Positions 10,747 through 20,257 of a stretch of 64,000 nucleotides of DNA are shown here, piece by piece. The DNA comes from Allobosea lathyri. GTDB lineage: Bacteria > Pseudomonadota > Alphaproteobacteria > Rhizobiales > Beijerinckiaceae. The translations under genes were made by a program, and so were the position numbers. The notes beneath the pieces were generated by a model, which was given only the letters and a program-made list of their open reading frames with translations, was not told the DNA's origin and made no database searches. Each line of letters begins with the position of its first letter. The first letter of the stretch is position 1. The stretch spans positions 124,001-188,000 of the forward strand of contig NZ_FNUY01000011.1 in the NCBI RefSeq assembly GCF_900108245.1, given 5' to 3'.

Positions 10747-11079
10747 ATGGCAGAACTCAGCGTTGAAGAGGCCGGTATCATCGATCGTCTTCTTCAGATC
10801 ATCGCTGATGAAGGCCTGGTCGATCGCGGCAAGCTGGAGCCCCATGCCCGTCTCGACGAAATCGGGGTTTCCGCCGACGACCTCGTCCTGATCGGCAATG
10901 CGATCGAGCGTGAGTTCGACCGGGACATGCTGGGCGACAGCGAACTCGAACAATGCACCACGGTGCGTGAGCTGCTTGATGTGATAGGTGCACGGCTAGC
11001 TGTTCCGCGTCCGCAGGAGCTTCAGCAAGACGACGCTCAGACCGGCGAGGTCGACAGCTCGGATTCCCGGGCGGGTTGA
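10747..11079 (+). CDS. Acyl-carrier-protein-like protein lacking the phosphopantetheine serine
   Basis: 110 aa, with GGAAAGGA before the ATG. Residues about 8-80 fit a four-helix carrier fold: a first helix (AGIIDRLLQIIADEG), then LDEIGVSADDLVLIGNAIEREF, which lines up with the carrier-protein segment L-x-x-LG-x-DSL-x-x-x-x-L-x-x-x-x-E-x-x-F. In that alignment the modified serine of DSL is replaced by Ala; a Ser occurs one residue earlier. Either the alignment shifts locally or this is a carrier-like protein that is not pantetheinylated. The C-terminal 25 residues are polar and disordered-looking. No fatty-acid or polyketide enzyme lies nearby. Confidence 0.65.
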   Translation: MAELSVEEAGIIDRLLQIIADEGLVDRGKLEPHARLDEIGVSADDLVLIGNAIEREFDRDMLGDSELEQCTTVRELLDVIGARLAVPRPQELQQDDAQTGEVDSSDSRAG

Positions 11080-11090
11080 GAAAGCCGCGA

Positions 11091-11109
11091 GCGCTTTTTC
11101 AGAACGGGC
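11091..11109 (+). terminator. Short intrinsic terminator
   Basis: AAAGC pairs with GCTTT around a 7-nt loop and runs into TTTTT, 12 nt after the stop of the carrier-like gene. It is a small but classical stem plus U-tract. Confidence 0.6.
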
Positions 11110-11270
11110 GCGGCAGATGCAGGCAGGGGCCTGCATCGATCCGGAGATGAACGAGGGGTGCTCGCTCAGGCCAAAGCGCGATCGAGCACTCATGTGTCAT
11201 GATTTCTCCGAGCGCCATTGACTTACGGATCCGCTCGTTAACCGTTGCAAGCGGTCAACGAGAGCCTTGA

Positions 11271-12296
11271 ATGTACACCATAGCCTTTCTGCTGCTTCCG
11301 GAGTTCTCACTGCTTGGCGCCGTCTCGGCGACCGAGACGTTGAGGGTTGCAAACTCGCTCTACCCCGAGGCGCCTTTCCGATATCTCTTCGTGCACGACA
11401 CGCAGCCGTGGGTCGTGTCGAGTTCGGGCATTCCGCTTCAGGCGGACATGCATGTCCGCGACCTCAAGACATTCGACGCGCTCGTCGTCATCTCAAGCTT
11501 CCGCCATGACAGCTATGAGAATACCGACACGCAAAGCCTGATCCGGCGCTTCGACAGGCATGGCAAGACGATCGGCTCGATCGAGAGCGGCGTCTATCAC
11601 ATCGCGCGGGCCGGCGTGCTCAATGGCCATGTGGCAACGGCGCATTTCAACAACCTGCCGATGTTCGCCGAACTGTTTCCGGAAGTGAGCTTCGTCAAGA
11701 AGGTCTACACCTGGACCGAGAAGCGCATGACCTGCGCGGGCGGCGCCGCAGCGACCGACATGATGCTGCATCTCGTCTCCGAGCGTCTCGGCAAGGCCGT
11801 CGCGGCCCGCGTCGCCAACATCATCATCTTCCCCTACCGGCGGGAAATCGGCGCCTATCAGGACGACCTGTTCACCTCGGCCTATAACGGCTTTCCGCAG
11901 CCGGTACGCGAGGCCTGCCGCATGATGGAGGAGGCGATTCATCGGCCCCTCGACATCGAGACGATCGCCGAACATCTCGCCTTGTCGCGCCGTCATCTCG
12001 ACCGGCTTTTCGAGATCGCCTTCAATTGCTCGACCTTCGACTACTATCGGATGATCCGCCTTGCGCGCGCGCGCAAACTGGTGAAGGCGACCGGAATCGA
12101 GCTCACGAGCATAGCGATGCGCTGCGGCTTCCGCTCCTATCCGCGCTTCCTGGAGCGCTATCGCGAGGCCTATGGCGTCTCCCCCTCGGAAGACCGCGCC
12201 TCGGAACTGCTTCAGCCGACCCAGCCGGACCGGGTCTCTCCTCTGACAGACCTCCACCCCTACCAGACCCAGCTCGATCCCAAGCGCATGGTCTGA
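11271..12296 (+). CDS. GlxA-family AraC-type transcriptional regulator
   Basis: 341 aa. Residues about 1-190 form a DJ-1/PfpI-like domain (MYTIAFLLLPEFSLLGAVSATE..., with MTCAGGAAATDMML near 160 as in GlxA-type regulators). Residues about 215-310 are an AraC HTH_18 DNA-binding domain with two helix-turn-helix units (IAEHLALSRRHLDRLF and SIAMRCGFRSYPRFLERYREAYGVSP). GlxA-type regulators usually activate amine or amino-acid-derivative catabolic genes, for example for betaine, carnitine or arginine. It lies 320 bp upstream of, and in the same direction as, the second ABC/flavoenzyme gene set, which is its most likely target (inference). Confidence 0.88.
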   Translation: MYTIAFLLLPEFSLLGAVSATETLRVANSLYPEAPFRYLFVHDTQPWVVSSSGIPLQADMHVRDLKTFDALVVISSFRHDSYENTDTQSLIRRFDRHGKTIGSIESGVYHIARAGVLNGHVATAHFNNLPMFAELFPEVSFVKKVYTWTEKRMTCAGGAAATDMMLHLVSERLGKAVAARVANIIIFPYRREIGAYQDDLFTSAYNGFPQPVREACRMMEEAIHRPLDIETIAEHLALSRRHLDRLFEIAFNCSTFDYYRMIRLARARKLVKATGIELTSIAMRCGFRSYPRFLERYREAYGVSPSEDRASELLQPTQPDRVSPLTDLHPYQTQLDPKRMV

Positions 12297-12616
12297 GGTT
12301 CGGGATATCCGGCGCCTGTTCCCCAAACGTCTCAGATGTCCATATCGGGAACTTTGAATGTCCAAGGCGAGAGTATCCGCCCGCCGCTGATTTTCTAATG
12401 ATCCCTTGGCGTTGATTTTGATTAATTAGCAAAAGCGTTTGGCGAATATTGAATTCGCAAGAATAGAGCTTCGTATGACTTGGGCGCCGAAGTCCAATTC
12501 GCGACATGCCTCTCGCATGCGAGGCAACTCTGCTTTTTAGTCCGCCGCTGGCGGGCAGGATGAAGCGACCGCAAGCGAGCGTCAAAGACGCCGTCAAACA
12601 ATAGAGGGTGAATGCA
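12297..12616 (+). promoter_or_regulatory. Regulatory region upstream of second ABC operon
   Basis: 320 bp without a gene, with an AT-rich core at about 12390-12475 that stands out from the GC-rich surroundings. It contains a perfect 6-5-6 palindrome GCGAAT-ATTGA-ATTCGC at 12442-12458, a plausible site for a regulator such as the GlxA-type protein encoded just upstream. Confidence 0.5.
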
Positions 12617-14188
12617 ATGGCAGACGGTTCGATGACGACCGGCAATTCACGGCCGGCCGGCGGCTTTTCGCGACGCGCGTTCAATGCAGGCCTGCTGACC
12701 ACGGGGCTGCTCGCAGGCACGGGGCGAGGCCTGGCGCAAACTGCGCCCAAGCGCGGCGGCACCGTGCGGCTGGCGCTGTTCCAGCAGTCGACGGGCGACA
12801 CCTTCGATTCCGCGCGCTACGACAAGGGCAACGACTATATCCGCGGCACCAGCGTCTACAGCTATCTGACCCGCATGGACGAACTGGGGCAGGCCCAGCC
12901 GGAGGTCGCCGAATCCTGGGAAGCCAACAAGGAGGCCACGCGCTGGACCTTCACGATCCGCAAGGGCGTCACCTTCAGCGACGGCGCCCCGCTGACGACC
13001 GACGACATCATCTTCTCGCTGCTGCGCCACCGCGAGGACAAGGTCGCATCGACCGCCAAGCAGCTGATCGCCAATATCACCTCGATCACGGCAGACGGGC
13101 CGAACAAGATCGTCATGGAGCTGGCGCAGCCCGATGTCGATCTGCCGATCCTCGTCGGCATCTTCCAGTTCGCGCTGGTCAAGAGCGGCACTTATGACTT
13201 CGCCAAGCCGATCGGCACCGGCGCCTTCACCGTCAAGGAGTTCCAGCCGGGCATCCGCACAGTGCTGGTGCGCAACCCGAACTTCTGGAAACAGGGCCAG
13301 CCCTATATCGACCAATTCGAGATGTTCCCGATCCCCGACGCATCGGCACGCGCCAATGCGCTGCTGTCGGGCGATGTGGACATGATCCTCGAACTGCGCG
13401 GCAACGCCATCGAGCAGGTCGCTAAATCCAGCAATGCCGAGGTCTTCGTCACGCCGAGCACGCGCTACACCGCGATCCAGGCCGCCGTCGACCGCGCGCC
13501 CTCCAACAACCCCGATCTTGCGCTCGGCCTATCCTATCTGATCGACCGCAAGCGCGTGCTCGATACCGTCCTGCGCGGCTACGGCTCCATAGCCAACGAT
13601 CATCCGATCGGCGCGACGAGCCCCTATTTCAATGCGGCGCTGCCGCAGCGCGAGCTCGACATCGACAAGGCCAAGTTCCATTTCGGTAAGTCGGGCATCG
13701 GCAAGAGCCCGATCGAGCTCTCGATGGGCGACGGCGTGCTCTACAGCGTCGATATCGGCCAGCTAATGCAGCGCGAGGCCATGCGCGCCGGGCTCAATCT
13801 GCAGATCAAGCGCGAGCCGGCCGAAAGCTACTGGACGGCCGTGGCGGGCAAGCGCCCGTTCTTCGCGACCAATTTTCACCCGCGCCCGACCTACAACATG
13901 CTGCTCAACCTGAGCTGGAAGAAGGGGGCGGTCTGGAACTTCTCGCATTACGAGAACGAGCGGCTCGAAAAGCTGATCGACATGACCCGCGCCGAGTTCG
14001 ATCTTACCAAGCGCAAGGAGCAATACGGCGAGATCCAGACGATCATTCATAATTCGGGAGCGATCATGATCCCGACCTTCCTGAACTATGTCGATGGCGT
14101 ATCGAAGAAGATCAAGGGCTTGACGCCGCTGCCTATCGGCAGCCTGGGCGGCTTCAACTTCACCGACCGCATCTGGATCGACGCCTGA
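12617..14188 (+). CDS. Tat-exported ABC substrate-binding protein, family 5
   Basis: 523 aa from the ATG at 12617, which has AGAGGG 8 nt upstream; an in-frame GTG at 12608 overlaps that site and is less likely. The twin-arginine signal is FSRRAFNAGLL, with the hydrophobic region ending GLAQT about residue 38. The SBP_bac_5 core follows (RKGVTFSDGAPLTTDDIIFS near residue 125). It heads the second importer operon. Catabolic flavoenzymes downstream suggest an amino-acid derivative, peptide or N-alkyl compound as ligand rather than a plain sugar (inference). Confidence 0.9.
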   Translation: MADGSMTTGNSRPAGGFSRRAFNAGLLTTGLLAGTGRGLAQTAPKRGGTVRLALFQQSTGDTFDSARYDKGNDYIRGTSVYSYLTRMDELGQAQPEVAESWEANKEATRWTFTIRKGVTFSDGAPLTTDDIIFSLLRHREDKVASTAKQLIANITSITADGPNKIVMELAQPDVDLPILVGIFQFALVKSGTYDFAKPIGTGAFTVKEFQPGIRTVLVRNPNFWKQGQPYIDQFEMFPIPDASARANALLSGDVDMILELRGNAIEQVAKSSNAEVFVTPSTRYTAIQAAVDRAPSNNPDLALGLSYLIDRKRVLDTVLRGYGSIANDHPIGATSPYFNAALPQRELDIDKAKFHFGKSGIGKSPIELSMGDGVLYSVDIGQLMQREAMRAGLNLQIKREPAESYWTAVAGKRPFFATNFHPRPTYNMLLNLSWKKGAVWNFSHYENERLEKLIDMTRAEFDLTKRKEQYGEIQTIIHNSGAIMIPTFLNYVDGVSKKIKGLTPLPIGSLGGFNFTDRIWIDA

Positions 14189-14207
14189 CCCGATGACGAA
14201 GGGTCGG
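14185..14207 (+). promoter_or_regulatory. Stem-loop spanning the binding-protein stop codon
   Basis: CTGACCC pairs with GGGTCGG (7 bp including one G-U pair) around a 9-nt loop; the TGA stop is part of the stem. It is weaker than the other post-binding-protein hairpins in this window but sits in the same place. Confidence 0.4.
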
Positions 14208-14214
14208 GGTTCGG

Positions 14215-15192
14215 TTGGGGTCGCAGGGCGTGGTTAACTTCATCATCTGGCGCTTGTTCGCCACGCTCCTGCTGCTGTTCATCGTCTCGCTGCTGGTGTT
14301 CTGGGCCTGCGAGATCCTGCCTGGCGACGTCGCGCAGGTCGCTCTCGGGCAATACGCGACGCCCGAGAACGTGCAGGCGCTGCGGCTGGAGATGGGCCTG
14401 AACGAACCGGCGGCGCAGCGCTACCTGCACTGGCTGGCGGGCGCCGTACAGGGCGATTGGGGACGGTCGATGGTGACCAAATCGCCTGTCAGCGCCCTGC
14501 TGTCGGAGCGCGTCGCCAATACGGCGCTGCTGGCGGGCATCACGACGGTCATCGCCGTGCCGCTCGCCATCCTGCTCGGCGTCGCCATGGCGATGTGGAA
14601 CGGCCGCGCGCTGGACCGGGGCGCATCCGTCGTGATCCTCGCCCTGTCGGCCACCCCTGAATTCCTGCTGGCGACGCTTCTCGTCCTGCTGTTTGCGGTC
14701 AATCTGGGCTGGCTGCCGGCCGTCGCCTATCTCAGCACGGGATCCGGCATAGGCCAGACGGCACGCGCGCTCCTGCTGCCAACCGCAAGCCTGGTCGTGG
14801 TCGTCACCGCGCAGATTGCGCGGATGACGCGCGCCATTCTCGGCAACATCCTGACCCAGCCCTATATCGAGATGGCGATCCTCAAGGGTGTGCCCGACCG
14901 CCGCATCGTCGCGCGCCACGCCCTGCGCAATGCGGTGGGGCCGATCGCCAATGTCGTGGCGCTGAACACGGCCTATCTCGTCAGCGGCATCGTCGTCGTC
15001 GAGACCATCTTCGCTTATCCCGGCCTGGCACGGCTGATGATCGATTCCGTGCAGTCGCGCGATCTGCCGGTGGTGCAGGCCTGCGCCATGATCTTCTGCG
15101 CGACCTATGTCCTGCTGATCCTGCTGGCCGACGTGATGGCGCGCGTCTTCGATCCGCGCTCCCTGCCGCAACGCCCGATGGATACGATATGA
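14215..15192 (+). CDS. ABC transporter permease, DppB type
   Basis: 325 aa from a TTG at 14215; a GTG at 14230 (giving MVNFIIWRLF) is equally possible, and both have a G-rich stretch upstream. It has OppB-type topology with a first segment LLLLFIVSLLVFWACEILPG. The EAA loop is MAILKGVPDRRIVARHALRNAVGP near residue 220. Its stop overlaps the next start in ATGA. Confidence 0.9.
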   Translation: MGSQGVVNFIIWRLFATLLLLFIVSLLVFWACEILPGDVAQVALGQYATPENVQALRLEMGLNEPAAQRYLHWLAGAVQGDWGRSMVTKSPVSALLSERVANTALLAGITTVIAVPLAILLGVAMAMWNGRALDRGASVVILALSATPEFLLATLLVLLFAVNLGWLPAVAYLSTGSGIGQTARALLLPTASLVVVVTAQIARMTRAILGNILTQPYIEMAILKGVPDRRIVARHALRNAVGPIANVVALNTAYLVSGIVVVETIFAYPGLARLMIDSVQSRDLPVVQACAMIFCATYVLLILLADVMARVFDPRSLPQRPMDTI

Positions 15193-16007
15193 CCGGCGCT
15201 TCCACCTCGCTCCGGCTGTCGCCGACGCTTGCCTTCAGCACTGTCGTTTTGACGATGTTCGCGCTGATCGCGCTGGTCTCGCTCGTCGCCCTCCCGCAAG
15301 ATCCGTTCGACTTCATCACCGACGAGCCCCTGATGCCGCCGGCTGTGGGCATGTGGCTCGGCTCCGACTATCTCGGGCGGGATGTGCTGTCGCGTCTGAT
15401 GGATGGCACGCGCATCACGCTGTTCATGGCGCTGACGGCGACTTTGCTGGCCCATCTCATCGGCGACACCCTCGGCCTGCTCGCCGCCACGCGGGGCGGC
15501 TTCGTTGACACCGTCCTCAGCCGCATCGTCGATATCGTGCTCGCCTTGCCGAAGATCATCGTCGGCCTCGTGGTCGTGGCGGCGCTGGGTTCCTCGGTCT
15601 GGGTCATCATCGGCATCGCGTCCGTGGTCTATGCAGCCGGCGTGTTCCGGATCGCGCGCGCTCTCGGCAACGATCTGAAGGAAATGGACTACATCAAGCT
15701 GGCGCGCTCGCGCGGCGAAGGCATGGGCTGGATCCTGTTCGGGGAGATGCTGCCGCATGTGGTGCGCCCCCTCGCCACCGATTTCGCCATCCGCGCCAGT
15801 TTCGCGATCCTATTCATGAGCAGCCTGAGCTTTGTTGGGCTCGGCGTTCAGCCGCCGATGGCCGATTGGGGCGGCATGGCGCGCGAGAATCTCGGCGGGC
15901 TTTCGACCAATCCTCTGGCCGCGGTCGCACCAGCACTCGCGATCGCGCTGGTTTCGATCGCGCTCAACCTGCTCGTCGACGCGCTCGACGGCGATGCACG
16001 GCATTGA
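15189..16007 (+). CDS. ABC transporter permease, DppC type
   Basis: 272 aa, normal length for the family. Its start overlaps the preceding stop (ATGA). Membrane segments lie at about residues 15-35, 75-100, 115-140 and 190-265. The EAA motif is IKLARSRGEGMGWILFGEMLPHV near residue 160. It pairs with the permease above to form the import channel. Confidence 0.9.
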   Translation: MTGASTSLRLSPTLAFSTVVLTMFALIALVSLVALPQDPFDFITDEPLMPPAVGMWLGSDYLGRDVLSRLMDGTRITLFMALTATLLAHLIGDTLGLLAATRGGFVDTVLSRIVDIVLALPKIIVGLVVVAALGSSVWVIIGIASVVYAAGVFRIARALGNDLKEMDYIKLARSRGEGMGWILFGEMLPHVVRPLATDFAIRASFAILFMSSLSFVGLGVQPPMADWGGMARENLGGLSTNPLAAVAPALAIALVSIALNLLVDALDGDARH

Positions 16008-16017
16008 GGCGGCGGTC

Positions 16018-17694
16018 ATGAGCACCAACATCCTCACCGTCGATGACCTGCGCATCGCAACAACGACCGGAATGCCTGTGCTCGACGGCATTTCGCTGCG
16101 GGTCTGCCGTGGCGAAGTGCTCGCGCTGATCGGTGCCTCCGGCTCGGGCAAGACCACATTGGCCCTGGCCGCACTCGGCCATCTGCGGCCGGGCCTGCGG
16201 GCGACAGGCGGCAGCGTGCGGCTCGACGGTGTCGAGATGCTCACAGCTCCGCAGCCGGTCCTGAATCGCATGCGCGGCCGGGTCGCGTCCTATATCGCCC
16301 AGAGCGCGGCAGCGGCCTTCAATCCCCGCATGCGCCTGGGAGACCAGGTCGTGGAGTCGGCGCTGCTGCATCGCAGCCAGAGCGCCGTGCAGGCCCGCGC
16401 CCGCGCGCAGGATCTGTTCGGCTATCTCAGCCTGCCGAACCCGGACAGGATCGGAACCCGTTTTCCCTACCAGGTCTCGGGCGGGCAGCTGCAGCGCTTC
16501 ATGATCGCCATGGGCCTGCAGGAGGAGCCGTTGCTGATGGTTTGCGACGAGCCGACCAGCGCGCTCGACGTCACCACGCAGGTCGAGGTCATGCGCCTGC
16601 TGAAGCAGGCCATACTCGACAACGACACAGCGGCTCTGTTCGTCAGCCACGACCTCGCCGTCGTCGCCCAGATTGCCACACGCATCGCCGTGATGTGCGC
16701 CGGCGCAATCGTCGAGATCGGCGACACCGAGCAGATCATCAACGCGCCGCGCGAGGACTATACGCGCGAGCTCATCGCCGCCTGCCAGCATCTCTCGCTC
16801 GGCGCTCTGGCGCAGCGGCCGGCCCGCCTGCCTGCGAGCGCCGATGCAACGCTTTCGGTGAAAGGCGTGGTCGCCGGCTACGGCAAGGTCAGCAACGGCA
16901 AGCCTTCGATCGCGACCTTGCATGGCGTCGACCTCGAGGTCCGCAAGCGCGAGATCGTCGCGGTGATCGGAGAATCGGGCTCGGGCAAGACGACCCTGGC
17001 TCGGGTCATCGCCGGCCTGCATGCGCCCGCTTCAGGCGCGGTCACGATGAGCGGCGAAACGCTCGCCGGCCTCGACGCGCAACGCACGGCCGCCCAGCGG
17101 CGCCGGATTCAGCTCGCCGTCCAGATGGCCGATACCGCACTCAACCCCAAACACCGGCTACGCCGGATCCTGGGACGCGTGCTGGCGTTCTTCCACGGAA
17201 TCAAAGGCGCTGCAGCGGAGGCGCGCATGCTGGAGCTGCTGGCGATGGTCAGCCTCCCGCCGCACTATCTCGACCGTTATCCGACAGAGATTTCGGGCGG
17301 CGAGAAGCAGCGCATCAATTTGGCCCGTGCACTGGCCGCCGAGCCTGAAATCCTGATCTGCGACGAGATCACTTCCGCGCTCGATACCATCGTGGCCGGG
17401 CAGATCATCGCGCTGGTCAAGCGCCTGCGCGACGAGCTCGGCCTCACCATCATCTTCATCAGCCATGATCTAGCGACCGTCGCCTCGATCGCCGACCGCG
17501 TCACGGTGCTGCGCCATGGCCGCGTCGTCGAAGCCGGCGAGAGCGCCGAGGTGCTGAGCGCGCCGAAGGATCCCTATACGCGCCTGCTCGTCGCCTCCGT
17601 TCCGGAGCTGCGCCAGGGCTGGCTCGAGGATGCGGCGGCCATGCGCGCAACCCTCGCTACCGAACTCGAAACATCACGGCCTGGCGCCGCGTGA
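16018..17694 (+). CDS. Fused double ABC ATPase of the second importer
   Basis: 558 aa with two ATPase domains. First: Walker A GASGSGKTT near residue 39, signature VSGGQLQR near 153, Walker B LLMVCDEPTSALD near 173. Second: Walker A GESGSGKTT near 319, signature ISGGEKQR near 425, Walker B ILICDEITSALD near 445. The ATG at 16018 is preferred; an upstream ATG at 15994 overlaps the permease stop. Same fused architecture as the ATPase encoded at 4774-6501, but only distantly similar, so the two operons are not a recent duplication. Confidence 0.92.
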   Translation: MSTNILTVDDLRIATTTGMPVLDGISLRVCRGEVLALIGASGSGKTTLALAALGHLRPGLRATGGSVRLDGVEMLTAPQPVLNRMRGRVASYIAQSAAAAFNPRMRLGDQVVESALLHRSQSAVQARARAQDLFGYLSLPNPDRIGTRFPYQVSGGQLQRFMIAMGLQEEPLLMVCDEPTSALDVTTQVEVMRLLKQAILDNDTAALFVSHDLAVVAQIATRIAVMCAGAIVEIGDTEQIINAPREDYTRELIAACQHLSLGALAQRPARLPASADATLSVKGVVAGYGKVSNGKPSIATLHGVDLEVRKREIVAVIGESGSGKTTLARVIAGLHAPASGAVTMSGETLAGLDAQRTAAQRRRIQLAVQMADTALNPKHRLRRILGRVLAFFHGIKGAAAEARMLELLAMVSLPPHYLDRYPTEISGGEKQRINLARALAAEPEILICDEITSALDTIVAGQIIALVKRLRDELGLTIIFISHDLATVASIADRVTVLRHGRVVEAGESAEVLSAPKDPYTRLLVASVPELRQGWLEDAAAMRATLATELETSRPGAA

Positions 17695-17718
17695 CGCGAC
17701 GAAAGCGGAGATAACCTG

Positions 17719-19272
17719 ATGCGCACTCCTCTTGCGGAACTCGACCGGCGCTCCTTCGACGTCGTGGTGGTGGGCGGCGGAGCCGTCGGGGCCAGCGCGG
17801 CCCAGCACATCGCTTCGAGCGGCCGGACCACCCTGCTCGTCGACAAGGGCGATTTCGGCGCGGGTACATCGAGCCGTTCCAGCCGGCTGCTCTATTCGGG
17901 GCTGGCTTATTTCTCGCCCGACCACGCGCTCTGGCGCTTCGCCTATCGTCCCATGGACCTGCTTCAGCGCGTGCGCATGGCGCGGCTCTCGATGCAGTGC
18001 CGTACCGAACTCGCAACGACGATGCCCGAGCGCGTGAGCCGGCACACCTTCTTCTTCCCGGTCTTCGAAGGCGGAGACTATCCCGGCTGGAAGGTCGATC
18101 TCGGCTATCGGGCGCTGGGCCTGTTCGGCTCGTCGAAGGTGCCGCTGGCCTATCGGCGCCTGCCGGCGGCGGAGGCCGCCAGCCAGTTCGGGCTGGTCGG
18201 GCTGATGGACCGCTCGCGGCTGAGCAGCGTCGCCGTCTTCGACGAGTACCAGTACCAATGGGCCGAGCGCATCTGCCTCGATACCATGCTCGACGCCGAG
18301 CGCTGCGGCGCCACGATCCGCAACTACACCACGGTAACCCGGCTCGATCCGCTTCCTGGAGGCGGTTGGCGGGTCACGCTCGAGAATCCCGCATGCCCCG
18401 GCGAGACGGCGACTGTCGAGGCAGGCACGCTCGTCAACACGGCCGGTCCCTGGGCCGACCGCCTGCTGCTGAAGACCTCGGGTCCGGTGCCGCAGAAGAA
18501 GCATCTCGTCGGCATCAAGGGCGTCAACCTCGTCGTCAAGCTGCCGGATTCATGTCGCGGCACCGGCTTCGAGATGATCAGCAGCATCGGACAGCCCTTC
18601 TACTGCATGCCCTGGGGCGATCATCACTTCTTCGGCCCGACCGAGACGATCTTCGAGGGCGATCCGGATTCCGTTCGCGTCCTGCCGGAGGAGGTGGATT
18701 TCATCATCTCCGAGGCCAATCGGGCGCTGCCTTCGCTCAATCTGACGACGAATGACATTGTCTATCTCTGGGCCGGCGTTCGTCCGCGCACGACGAGCGA
18801 AAAAGCCTCGGGCGTGAAATCCCTGACGATTCACGACATGGCGGCGGAAGGCATGCCCGGCGCCCTCACCGTCACGGGATGTCCGATCATGACGCACCGC
18901 CATGCCGGGCGGATGATAGCCGCGCGCGTCGCGCAGATGGGCAAGCCCACGGGTACGCCGACGCCACTCTCCTATGCCGCCAAGCCGATGCCCGGCGACG
19001 GACCGCTCTCGCCGGAGCGGCTACGGCACGCCGCCGCCAACGAGCATGTCGAGACGCTGATCGACCTGCTGTTCCGCCGCGTGCCCGTCGGTTGGACACC
19101 CGGGATGGGCCTTGCCGATGCGCGCCAGGCCGCCGAGACCGTCGCCGACCTGCTCGGCTGGGACGAAGCGCGGATCGCATCCGAAGTCGAGGCCTACCGC
19201 CGGTTCGTCGGGGAGAATTTCGAGCCGAGCGCGCTGGCGGCACGGGCCGGCTCTTCTGAGGTCGCCGCCTGA
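17719..19272 (+). CDS. FAD-dependent dehydrogenase, GlpD-like
   Basis: 517 aa. The N-terminus carries the FAD-binding motif VVVVGGGAVGASAAQHIA (about residues 14-31) followed by DKGDFGAGTSSRSSRLLYSGLAYF, a clear match to the aerobic glycerol-3-phosphate dehydrogenase family, where this segment binds the flavin diphosphate and approaches the substrate. The C-terminal part resembles DAO_C. No glycerol uptake or kinase gene is present and the gene is embedded in a peptide-type ABC operon, so the substrate may be a different 2-hydroxy acid or amine (inference). It overlaps the next gene by one base (TGATG). Confidence 0.82.
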   Translation: MRTPLAELDRRSFDVVVVGGGAVGASAAQHIASSGRTTLLVDKGDFGAGTSSRSSRLLYSGLAYFSPDHALWRFAYRPMDLLQRVRMARLSMQCRTELATTMPERVSRHTFFFPVFEGGDYPGWKVDLGYRALGLFGSSKVPLAYRRLPAAEAASQFGLVGLMDRSRLSSVAVFDEYQYQWAERICLDTMLDAERCGATIRNYTTVTRLDPLPGGGWRVTLENPACPGETATVEAGTLVNTAGPWADRLLLKTSGPVPQKKHLVGIKGVNLVVKLPDSCRGTGFEMISSIGQPFYCMPWGDHHFFGPTETIFEGDPDSVRVLPEEVDFIISEANRALPSLNLTTNDIVYLWAGVRPRTTSEKASGVKSLTIHDMAAEGMPGALTVTGCPIMTHRHAGRMIAARVAQMGKPTGTPTPLSYAAKPMPGDGPLSPERLRHAAANEHVETLIDLLFRRVPVGWTPGMGLADARQAAETVADLLGWDEARIASEVEAYRRFVGENFEPSALAARAGSSEVAA

Positions 19273-20225
19273 TGCGTATGGTCGACGCCCAGACCGTGCA
19301 CCGCCTGCTCGACTGGCAAGGCGCCATCGAGGCCATGCGGCTTGGCCATCTCAAGGCCAGGCCGCAGATCGCGCGGCTTGCGCTCGACCAACCGCGCGAG
19401 GGCGGCCACCCCGACATGCTGCTGGCTGTGCCGGCCTGGCAAGCGGGTGAGGCGCTCGGCATCAAGGTCGTGACCTCGTTTCCCCGCAACGTCGAGGATT
19501 TCGGTCTACCGACGGTCGACGCGCTCTACCTCGTCTTCGATCCGCAGACAGGCAAGGCCCAGGCCGTCATCGACGGCGAAGCGCTGGTCTTCCGCAAGAC
19601 CGCTTCGGATACAGCGCTCGGCGCAAGCTTCTTGGCGCCGCCTGCGGCGGAACGGCTGCTGATGGTCGGCGCCGGCGCGCTGGCGCCCTATGTCATCGAC
19701 GCGATGCTCAGCGTTCGGCCCTCGCTGAAGCAGATCGTCATCTGGAACCGGACAGCCGAGCGCGCCCAGGCTCTGGCGGAGACGCTGCGGGCTGCGGGCA
19801 AGCCGGCGCAAGCCTGTCTCGACCTCGACGCCGAGCTGCCCAAAGCCGACATCATCATCGCTGCGACCATGGCCAGCCAGCCACTCGTCAAGGGCGATCT
19901 CGTCAAGCGAACGGCTCATATCGGCCTGATCGGCTCCTTCACCCCGGACATGCGCGAGGGCGACGACGCTCTGCTGCGCCGCGCCGCCATCTTCGTCGAC
20001 GACTATGCCTGCCTCGAACGGTCGGGCGAGTTCATCGAGCCGCTGCGCACCGGGGTGATCTCACGGGCGGATGTGCGCGGTGATCTTTTCGCGCTCTGTC
20101 GCGGCGAAATTCCAGCCGTGCCCGACGACACTCCGACGCTGTTCAAGAATGGCGGCGCCGGCCATCTCGACCTCTTCCTTGCCAGCCATCTCCTGGGGCG
20201 CCTCGCCTCGACTGACCGCCGCTGA
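19272..20225 (+). CDS. Ornithine cyclodeaminase / mu-crystallin family protein
   Basis: 317 aa. The N-terminal part has the family's substrate region; the Rossmann segment LMVGAGALAPYVIDAML (about residues 131-147) binds NAD(P). Members include ornithine cyclodeaminase, alanine dehydrogenase, ketimine reductases and opine-type enzymes, so the reaction is most likely imine reduction/formation or deamination of an amino acid. Its one-base overlap with the GlpD-like gene suggests consecutive steps on one substrate. Confidence 0.8.
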   Translation: MRMVDAQTVHRLLDWQGAIEAMRLGHLKARPQIARLALDQPREGGHPDMLLAVPAWQAGEALGIKVVTSFPRNVEDFGLPTVDALYLVFDPQTGKAQAVIDGEALVFRKTASDTALGASFLAPPAAERLLMVGAGALAPYVIDAMLSVRPSLKQIVIWNRTAERAQALAETLRAAGKPAQACLDLDAELPKADIIIAATMASQPLVKGDLVKRTAHIGLIGSFTPDMREGDDALLRRAAIFVDDYACLERSGEFIEPLRTGVISRADVRGDLFALCRGEIPAVPDDTPTLFKNGGAGHLDLFLASHLLGRLASTDRR

Positions 20226-20257
20226 CTCCCTTTTCCGCTCCCAGAACGAGCCCGCTC

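Noticed and set aside
17719..19272. Glycerol-3-phosphate catabolism as the role of the GlpD-like gene
   Set aside because: No glycerol uptake, kinase or GlpR gene is next to it and it is embedded in a peptide-type importer operon; only the family call was kept.
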